Shown here: piece by piece, positions 1 to 4,523 of the stretch
Layout: each line of letters begins with the position of its first letter
Numbering within the stretch: position 1 is the stretch's first letter
Source: Pseudomonadota bacterium
GTDB taxonomy: Bacteria > Pseudomonadota > Gammaproteobacteria > GCA-001735895
Length of the DNA stretch: 6,261 nucleotides
Reading direction: 5' to 3'
Assembly (NCBI GenBank): GCA_022545625.1
Contig: JACZQS010000151.1
Coordinates: 1-6,261 of the forward strand
Program-made: the position numbers and the translations under genes
Notes under the pieces: generated by a model
Seen by the model: the letters and a program-made list of their open reading frames with translations, nothing else
What the model was told of the DNA's origin: nothing
Database searches by the model: none

Positions 1-341
1 ATCTGGGCGTGACGCGTCCAACGATAGCCGTGACAAGAGACCTCGTGGCCCCTGGCGATGGCGTCGCGGGCGAGCCAGGGCGATTTCTCGAGCGCGCGCC
101 CGGAGGCGCTGAAGGTGGCCTTGACGCCAAATCGGTCGAGCAGGTCGGCGATCCGCCAATAGCCGGCGCGCGTGCCGTACTCGAAGTGTGACGCGAGGCA
201 AAGGTCCGGTGCGCCCTCGACCTCCTCGACGATCTCGATGTCATCGATATCGTCGACCTCTTCCAGCACGTCCAGCTCGTCCACCTCCTCGATCGCGACA
301 TCGTCGAGGTCGACGTCCTCGTCCACCGGCTCGACGATATC
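1..341 (-). CDS. Polysaccharide deacetylase / PuuE-type allantoinase fragment, both ends missing
   Basis: On the minus strand the frame from about 212 down to 1 reads as the start of a NodB-like deacetylase of the PuuE/allantoinase branch. Visible motifs are FEYGTRAGYWRI (about 185-150), GVKATF (about 131-114) and GHEVSCHGYRW (about 53-21). In this family the YG-R-G-WR segment, the ATF strand and the H-G-RW strand form the early part of the catalytic barrel, which hydrolyses amide bonds in N-acetylated sugars or in allantoin. The frame runs off the window at 1, so most of the domain is missing. Upstream it continues without a stop through an acidic stretch to about 383, where it runs antisense to a VWA domain, so the true N-terminus cannot be seen. 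No ATG start is evident. The fold is fairly sure; the substrate is unknown. GC-rich codons suggest a different source from the DNA beyond 900. Confidence 0.7.
213..341 (-). repeat. Acidic low-complexity stretch built from GTCGA-like words
   Basis: In the deacetylase frame this stretch encodes 43 residues, of which 23 are Asp or Glu and none is Lys, Arg or His. They alternate with Val, Ile and Leu in patterns such as EEVDELDVLEEVDDIDD. The DNA is an imperfect run of GTCGA, CTCGTCC and TCGACGAT words, so several frames on both strands stay open across it. Such linkers are common in GC-rich bacteria, for example myxobacteria; that comparison is from memory. The repeat could be a genuine N-terminal extension of the deacetylase, or the place where two unrelated fragments were joined. 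Confidence 0.6.
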
Positions 342-494
342 CGGCCGTTCGGAGCGACGGCGATCTACGATGCCATGCTCGCGTCACTGCCGATGTTGGA
401 GACACGCTCTCACCAACGAGCGGCGATTGTTCTGATTTCAGATGGGTCGGATACCGCGAGCGAACACGACGTCCGCGACGTGAAGACGCTCCTT
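327..494 (+). pseudogene. Von Willebrand factor A (VWA) domain fragment
   Basis: The plus frame shared with the ATG at 375 reads RPFGATAIYDAM from 342 and then AAIVLISDGSDTAS (about 423-464). These match the second and third metal-binding (MIDAS) motifs of a VWA domain: the Thr of GATAIYDA and the Asp of ISDGSD. VWA domains bind a divalent cation and usually mediate protein contacts, often at the cell surface. The first motif (DxSxS) should lie some 60-100 residues upstream, but the DNA there is the acidic repeat. The rest of the domain after VRDVKTLLR is replaced by a DinB-like sequence. Both flanks are therefore missing and this is a fragment, not a gene. It resembles the VWFA-related proteins common in Acidobacteria and other GC-rich phyla; the source cannot be fixed from this length. 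Confidence 0.65.
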
Positions 495-986
495 CGTGAG
501 CAGTTCAAGTCGGCCCACGGCATACTGGAAGGCACGATGCAAGATGTGACTGAAGAGCAGGCGCAGTGGTCGCCTCCGGGCAAGGCGATCCCGTTGGGCG
601 CGACCTATGCGCACGCAGTCATGTCGGAAGACGCCATGCTCAACGGAATGGTGAAAGGGGCAGCGCCGCTGTTCGCCACAACGTTCGCGGGCAAGACGGG
701 CCTGGGCGAAAATCCGCCGGCGCCGGACCAGCCTTGGGAGACGTGGTCACGCTCTGTCAAGATCGATCTCGGAGCGCTGCGAGCGTACGCGAAGGCGGTC
801 TACGCCTCGACAGATGAATACCTGGGATCTGCCGGAGATGACGAGCTGGCCCGTGAAATGGACCTCTCGGGCTTGCAGATGGGCAAGCAGTCTGTGGCTT
901 GCCATATTCGAGCCGTAAGCGAAGTAGTTAACCGCCATCTCGCGATAAGATATTGCTATTGTCGAGCTTATCGAACAATTGATTGA
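375..986 (+). CDS. Hybrid reading frame: VWA tail joined to a DinB/YfiT-like domain, C-terminus replaced
   Basis: The frame encodes 203 residues but does not look like one natural protein. Residues 1-40 are the end of a VWA domain. Residues from about 36 (VKTLLREQFKSAHGILEGTM) to about 174 (GKQSVA) form a DinB-like four-helix bundle; His80 in ATYAHAVMSED is a plausible first metal ligand, and the PPGKAIPLGATYAH segment is typical of one DinB subfamily. DinB/YfiT proteins are small metal-binding proteins, some acting as thiol-dependent transferases. The expected last helix with its HxxxH ligands and GEI segment is missing. After about residue 175 the frame runs antisense through a cyclotransferase-like gene and the end of the membrane-protein gene to a chance stop. 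The ATG at 375 lies inside the VWA part and is not a real start. The DinB assignment is fairly confident; a functional product is unlikely. Confidence 0.6.
   Translation: MLASLPMLETRSHQRAAIVLISDGSDTASEHDVRDVKTLLREQFKSAHGILEGTMQDVTEEQAQWSPPGKAIPLGATYAHAVMSEDAMLNGMVKGAAPLFATTFAGKTGLGENPPAPDQPWETWSRSVKIDLGALRAYAKAVYASTDEYLGSAGDDELAREMDLSGLQMGKQSVACHIRAVSEVVNRHLAIRYCYCRAYRTID
882..938 (-). CDS. Gamma-glutamylcyclotransferase-like protein, first 19 codons only
   Basis: An ATG at 938-936 opens a minus frame beginning MAVNYFAYGSNMASHRLLA. YFAYGSNM is the hallmark N-terminal motif of the gamma-glutamylcyclotransferase (GGCT/AIG2-like) fold, where the YGS loop binds the gamma-glutamyl substrate. These enzymes cyclise gamma-glutamyl amino acids or related compounds to 5-oxoproline, although many bacterial members have no proven substrate. 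The ATG overlaps the stop of the upstream membrane-protein gene (ATGGCGGTTAA, 938-928), which suggests translational coupling. No clear Shine-Dalgarno sequence precedes it. After about LLA the frame is antisense to the DinB-like domain and no longer resembles the family, so the gene is cut here by the join, not by a mutation. The motif is short but very characteristic. Confidence 0.6.
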
Positions 987-1473
987 CACCTGGTTGAATA
1001 ATCCAGATACCAAGTGGAAATACCCACATCAGGAAAAAGATGTTACTGAATCTTGTGGTATCGACTTCGCGTTCTCTTTGTAGCGCTAAATATTGTCGGG
1101 CGCTAAACCAGATACTGTAAAATATGCCAATCATCGACAGAATATGCATCGGCAGCATCCAGCCGGGTGGTTGCGGCCTCGATTCCGGGCTCAGGGTTGG
1201 GAAGTAAACTAGAATCAATAACAGTATATAAATTAACGGTATGGCAAAACCCAGCGCAAGTGGAAACAGGTTCTTTTGTCGATCCTGTGGTAAATGCTGG
1301 TTCGCCCACCTACCGATCGAAAATAACCAGGAAAAAACAACAATTACCACAAAAAATACGAGGCTGCCGATCAAGGTCGCGGTATACTCGAATCGCAGCA
1401 TATAAGTCAGTATCAGTGGCAACACGACCATCAAAAACAGTTCCCAGGCTTTTAGCTTAAGAAAATACGCCAT
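928..1473 (-). CDS. Unrecognised inner-membrane protein with about five helices
   Basis: This is a complete 181-residue frame with an ATG at 1473. Hydrophobic segments at about residues 9-26, 33-53, 70-92, 106-126 and 143-160 predict five membrane helices. There is no signal peptide and no catalytic motif. The loop after helix 2 is polar and basic (GRWANQHLPQDRQK). The last segment reads RFSNIFFLMWVFPLGIWIIQPGVNQLF; its aromatic residues, Pro-Leu-Gly and Gln-Pro pair look conserved in character, and I recall similar endings in unnamed membrane proteins of other bacteria. The stop overlaps the start of the cyclotransferase-like gene by 11 bases, so the two probably share a transcript. A TTGACA-type promoter lies about 70 bases upstream. 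No function can be assigned. The reading frame is well supported by length, hydrophobicity and context. Confidence 0.8.
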   Translation of the reverse strand: MAYFLKLKAWELFLMVVLPLILTYMLRFEYTATLIGSLVFFVVIVVFSWLFSIGRWANQHLPQDRQKNLFPLALGFAIPLIYILLLILVYFPTLSPESRPQPPGWMLPMHILSMIGIFYSIWFSARQYLALQREREVDTTRFSNIFFLMWVFPLGIWIIQPGVNQLFDKLDNSNILSRDGG

Positions 1474-1520
1474 TATTAGTAAGGTGCTTAGCCCTATCCG
1501 CTGAATTTATTGAATGATCA

Positions 1521-1550
1521 ATATAATGGCGTTTGTACTTTGCTTGTCAA
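1521..1550 (-). promoter_or_regulatory. Sigma70-like promoter for the membrane protein and cyclotransferase-like gene
   Basis: On the minus strand a perfect TTGACA (1550-1545) is followed after 18 bases by TTATAT (1526-1521). This predicts a transcript start near 1514 and a leader of about 40 bases before the ATG at 1473. The -35 is ideal, while the -10 and its spacing are acceptable rather than optimal. No operator is apparent. Confidence 0.5.
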
Positions 1551-1556
1551 GCGGGG

Positions 1557-1622
1557 TCAGGCACCTCATGGAATGCCTGTATAATTGTTCCAAAGGGCAA
1601 GGGAGTGCCTGATTAAATCAGG
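1557..1622. repeat. Nested inverted repeats between typA and the membrane protein
   Basis: Three inverted repeats overlap here. CAGGCA (1558-1563) pairs with TGCCTG (1574-1579) around a 10-base loop. TCAGGCAC (1557-1564) pairs with GTGCCTGA (1605-1612) at longer range. CCTGAT (1608-1613) pairs with ATCAGG (1617-1622) around TAA. The last lies just past the typA stop and could end its transcript, but no run of U follows, so a classical intrinsic terminator is not supported. The left edge, GGGGTCAGGCACC, resembles words I associate with REP-like palindromes near IS200-type RAYT transposases; this is from memory. The arrangement could be a REP-like element or a folded 3' end. Confidence 0.45.
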
Positions 1623-1640
1623 GCTTTGCGATTTAACCCG

Positions 1641-3491
1641 TCAGGCCGCGTTACTTCGGCTGGCGCGTTTGCGTTCGTGTTCGAGCAGATACTTTTTGCG
1701 GATTCGGATGTGTTTTGGTGTCACCTCGACCAGTTCGTCGTCGTCGATAAATTCCAGCGCCTGCTCCAGGGTCAATCGCACCGGCCTGGTTAAGATTAAA
1801 TTTTCGTCGGTACCGGCGGCGCGGATATTGGTGAGTTGTTTGGCCTTTAACGGGTTAACCACCAGATCATTCGCCCGGCTGTGTATCCCTACCACCATGC
1901 CCTCGTATACTGCTTCGGCATGGCCGATCATCAATTTACCGCGATCCTGCAAATTAAACAGTGCATAGGCCAGCGCTTTGCCGGTAGCGTTAGATATCAA
2001 CACCCCATTTTTACGCTGGCCGATATTGCCTTCTATTTTCGGGCCGTAATGATCGAATACGTGATAGATCAGACCTGTACCTGAACTGAGAGTCATGAAT
2101 TCTGCCTGAAAACCGATCAGTCCACGCGATGGAATAAGATAATCGAGACGCACCCGGCCCCTGGCATCAGGCATCATATTTTTCAGGTCGGCTTTACGAC
2201 TGCCCAGGGCTTCCATGACCGCTCCCTGGTATATTTCTTCGACATCGATTATCAGTTCTTCGTAGGGTTCGCATAGTTGGCCGTCGATTTCTCTAAGGAT
2301 AACCTCGGCACGCGACACGGAAAGCTCGAACCCTTCGCGACGCATGGTTTCAATCAGAATACCCAGGTGCAATTCACCACGACCCGAGACTCTGAACTTG
2401 TCTGTGTCCGCCAGTTGCTCAACCCTCAGGGCAACGTTATGCAGGCATTCCCGCTGCAGGCGTTCGTCAATCTGACGCGAAGTGAGAAACTTGCCGTCTT
2501 TGCCTGAGAACGGTGAACTATTGACACTAAAGGTCATATTGACAGTGGGTTCGTCGATGCTGAGGGCGGGCAGAGCTTCGATATGATTTCGATCACAAAG
2601 GGTATCTGAAATATAAAGTTTTTCGATACCCGAAAATACGATTATGTCGCCAGCCCTTGCAGTTTCGGTCTCCACCCTTTCGAGGCCATTGAAGCCGAAA
2701 ATTTGCATCATGCGCCCATCGCGTGTTTTGCCGTCGACACCGATAATTTTCACCGGCGTATTTCGATTCAAGGTACCCCGTGCAATTCGCCCAATTCCTA
2801 ACACACCCTTGTAACTGTCGTAGTCGAGGCTGGAAATCTGCATTTGAAATGGCCCGTCGATCTCAACCTGTGGAGGTGCGACATGTTTAATCACCGCTTC
2901 AAAAAGTGGGGTCATATCGCCCTCGCGCACATCGTCTTGTTCTGCAGCATAACCATTTAAAGCTGAAGCATATATTACCGGAAAATCGAGCTGCTGATCG
3001 TTGGCGCCCAGCGCATCGAACAGGTCAAACATCCGGTCTACGACCCAATGCGGTCGCGCTCCATGCCGGTCAATCTTGTTGACGACGACTATCGGGGTAA
3101 AACCCATGGCAAAGGCTTTTTGGGTAACAAAGCGAGTCTGCGGCATCGGCCCTTCAACCGCATCAACCAATAGTAATACCGAATCGACCATCGACAGAAT
3201 TCGTTCAACCTCGCCGCCAAAATCCGCATGTCCCGGGGTATCGACGATGTTGATCCGGTAGTCCCGGTTTTGCCTGGCGTCGTGCCAGTTGATCGCAGTG
3301 TTCTTGGATAGAATGGTAATACCGCGTTCTTTTTCCAGATCATTCGAATCCATTACCCGTTCAATAGCATCGGCGCGCGAATCCAGCATTCCAGATTGTC
3401 TTAGCAACTGGTCAACCAGAGTGGTTTTACCATGATCAACATGGGCGATAATCGCTATATTTCGAAGGTCGGATCGGCTACTGGAAGTCAT
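1641..3491 (-). CDS. typA: Ribosome-associated translational GTPase TypA/BipA
   Basis: This complete 616-residue protein is close in length to E. coli BipA (607). It is an EF-G-like GTPase that binds the 70S ribosome and supports 50S assembly and growth under cold and other stresses. The GTP-binding motifs are all present: G1 AHVDHGKTT (16-24), G2 RGIT (56-59), G3 DTPGH (84-88), G4 NKID (138-141) and G5 SAL (176-178). Then follow a beta-barrel domain (about 210-300), an EF-G III-like domain with SGRGELHLGILIETMRREG (369-387), a domain V-like region with SRGLIGFQAEF (455-465), and the BipA-specific C-terminal domain with its GKLMIGHAEAVYEGMVVG stretch (518-535). The basic tail (RIRKKYLLEHERKRA) resembles the family's end. 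The ATG at 3491 places the G1 motif where the family has it, although no strong Shine-Dalgarno sequence precedes it. No frameshift or missing residue was seen. Confidence 0.97.
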   Translation of the reverse strand: MTSSSRSDLRNIAIIAHVDHGKTTLVDQLLRQSGMLDSRADAIERVMDSNDLEKERGITILSKNTAINWHDARQNRDYRINIVDTPGHADFGGEVERILSMVDSVLLLVDAVEGPMPQTRFVTQKAFAMGFTPIVVVNKIDRHGARPHWVVDRMFDLFDALGANDQQLDFPVIYASALNGYAAEQDDVREGDMTPLFEAVIKHVAPPQVEIDGPFQMQISSLDYDSYKGVLGIGRIARGTLNRNTPVKIIGVDGKTRDGRMMQIFGFNGLERVETETARAGDIIVFSGIEKLYISDTLCDRNHIEALPALSIDEPTVNMTFSVNSSPFSGKDGKFLTSRQIDERLQRECLHNVALRVEQLADTDKFRVSGRGELHLGILIETMRREGFELSVSRAEVILREIDGQLCEPYEELIIDVEEIYQGAVMEALGSRKADLKNMMPDARGRVRLDYLIPSRGLIGFQAEFMTLSSGTGLIYHVFDHYGPKIEGNIGQRKNGVLISNATGKALAYALFNLQDRGKLMIGHAEAVYEGMVVGIHSRANDLVVNPLKAKQLTNIRAAGTDENLILTRPVRLTLEQALEFIDDDELVEVTPKHIRIRKKYLLEHERKRASRSNAA

Positions 3492-3522
3492 AATCTACAT
3501 ATTGGCATTCACAAGGCGCCGG

Positions 3523-3528
3523 ATTATA
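3523..3528 (-). promoter_or_regulatory. Candidate -10 element for typA
   Basis: A perfect TATAAT sits on the minus strand 31 bases before the typA start codon, which predicts a leader of roughly 25 bases. No good -35 hexamer lies 16-18 bases upstream: the sequence there is TGGTGT or ATGGTG. A TTGACG overlaps the expected spacer but is only three bases from the -10. The element is plausible by position, but the promoter is incomplete by consensus and may need an activator. Confidence 0.4.
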
Positions 3529-3736
3529 GCGCGTCAATTAACTAACACCATGTTTATTTTGAAGTTTTTTGATAAATTTCGATACTTCCATGGTTGGTTT
3601 GAACGCGGTCGACCAGGCAGATTTGATACCAGGCAACCCTGATGAATGTACCGATCGGCGTCATTCCGCCAAACTGGTCATTGTGGATTACAGGATATAG
3701 TTTTGGTATATGAAGTCCTCTAAAGGGTATATCCAG
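3529..3736. other. Intergenic gap between the hydrolase and typA, no gene found
   Basis: I see no gene here. There are two small repeats. ACCAGGC occurs directly at 3612-3618 and 3628-3634 with a 16-base period. GGATATA (3693-3699) is inverted as TATATCC (3728-3734), just beyond the hydrolase stop. The latter could fold into a weak stem at the end of the hydrolase message, but the loop is 28 bases and no U-run follows, so I do not call a terminator. Confidence 0.5.
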
Positions 3737-4414
3737 TTATGCTAACGGATCGCCGTGATCGAAGCGCCCCTGTTCTAAAAAATTCAGGGTTTGCTCGATG
3801 ACCTGTGGGCGATTCATCATGAAGCTGTGATCGTAGGGCAACACAATAAAGTCGGTCATTCCTTCGAGCCTGGTATTTTGGGTCGATACCTTGCCGTCGT
3901 TTTCACCGGGGATTAGCGCCGAATACAGCAGGTTCAGGCTTCGATTGCCGGCGATTATACCCACTTCGTAGTCTACCGGCCCGAGCGAATTAGGCAGGCT
4001 CGAAGCGTCGGTTCCCAGTTGCCGGGCTGCGGGGCCACTGATCAGGGTAAACAACTGGAACTTCGACAGGCGATCGACCAGCTCGCTACCGGCATTGGGT
4101 GGGGCGAGCATGACAACACGCCCGAGATGATCGATATCGTGCTGTGCCAGGTAAAAACGAATCAGAATACCGCCCATCGAATGCGTGACAAAATGAATAC
4201 GTTCGGGCTGATGTTTTTCGCGGCAATGCTGGACAGCTGCATCGATTACAGTTTCCGACAGTAGCTCAATGGCTTTTTTCCGAGACGGGTATTTGCAGTT
4301 GTATACATCGTAGCCGACCGCTTTTAGAGCTTTTTCTATCTTCAGCATCGATCGATTGGTGCGCGCCAGTCCGTGCAGTAGAATGACGCATTCATTGTGG
4401 TTGCCTGGATTCAA
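3737..4414 (-). CDS. Alpha/beta-hydrolase, lipase/PGAP1-like
   Basis: This complete 225-residue protein has the features of a small serine hydrolase. The oxyanion-side motif HGL is at 14-16, the nucleophile elbow THSMGG at 77-82 gives Ser79, and Asp173 (GENDGKVS) and His196 (PYDHSFM) are the likely remaining triad members. LAPPNAGSE (103-111) after the elbow is typical of lipase and PGAP1-like families. There is no signal peptide or lipobox, so a cytoplasmic enzyme acting on an ester or acyl substrate is likely; the true substrate is unknown. The start is TTG at 4414. An in-frame TGA lies eight codons upstream with no ATG or GTG between, and the next Met (23) falls beyond the essential HGL strand. 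TGGA about eight bases before the TTG may serve as a weak ribosome binding site. It stands alone, divergent from ydiJ. Confidence 0.88.
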   Translation of the reverse strand: MNPGNHNECVILLHGLARTNRSMLKIEKALKAVGYDVYNCKYPSRKKAIELLSETVIDAAVQHCREKHQPERIHFVTHSMGGILIRFYLAQHDIDHLGRVVMLAPPNAGSELVDRLSKFQLFTLISGPAARQLGTDASSLPNSLGPVDYEVGIIAGNRSLNLLYSALIPGENDGKVSTQNTRLEGMTDFIVLPYDHSFMMNRPQVIEQTLNFLEQGRFDHGDPLA

Positions 4415-4452
4415 GTTTTGTATTCCATTAACAGCGTGTCATTACAGCGCTA

Positions 4453-4482
4453 ATTATAATGCCATTCAACCTGGCAACCCAA
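4453..4482 (-). promoter_or_regulatory. Candidate promoter for the alpha/beta-hydrolase
   Basis: On the minus strand TTGGGT (4482-4477), an 18-base spacer and a perfect TATAAT (4458-4453) predict a transcript start near 4446 and a leader of about 30 bases. The core ATTATAAT (4453-4460) gives TATAAT on both strands, but the plus-strand copy has no good -35 element. The -35 here matches TTGACA only in its first three bases. Confidence 0.4.
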
Positions 4483-4486
4483 ATCT

Positions 4487-4514
4487 TTGACAGGAGAGTA
4501 TCAGGGGATAAAAT
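4487..4514 (+). promoter_or_regulatory. Strong sigma70-like promoter abutting the ydiJ start codon
   Basis: A perfect TTGACA (4487-4492), a 16-base spacer and TAAAAT (4509-4514) form the best promoter match in the window. Transcription would normally start six to seven bases after the -10, at about 4521, while the ydiJ ATG is at 4524. If this promoter is used, the mRNA has at most a few leader bases and no room for a Shine-Dalgarno interaction. Confidence 0.55.
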
Positions 4515-4523
4515 TGGCGGCTC

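Noticed and set aside
375..986. A novel VWA-DinB signalling fusion
   Set aside because: The VWA lacks its first metal-binding motif, the DinB-like part lacks its last helix, and the frame ends antisense in two other genes. A chimeric join explains all of this.
747..1013. An 88-residue minus frame treated as one protein
   Set aside because: Only the internal MAVNYFAYGSNMASHRLLA part makes sense. The residues before it overlap the membrane-protein gene in another frame, and those after it are antisense to the DinB-like domain.
1585..3343. Several open frames antisense to or overlapping typA
   Set aside because: They lie within a complete, well-conserved typA and show no motif of their own.
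3550..3642. A 30-codon plus frame (MFILKFFDKFRYF...) between the hydrolase and typA
   Set aside because: It has no ribosome binding site, no recognisable homology, and a length expected by chance in AT-richer intergenic DNA.
3693..3734. Terminator for the hydrolase gene
   Set aside because: The 7-base stem has a 28-base loop and no U-run follows on the minus strand.
4491..4498. AGGAG-containing CAGGAGAG as the ribosome binding site of ydiJ
   Set aside because: It lies more than 25 bases before the ATG, with no suitable start codon at normal spacing.
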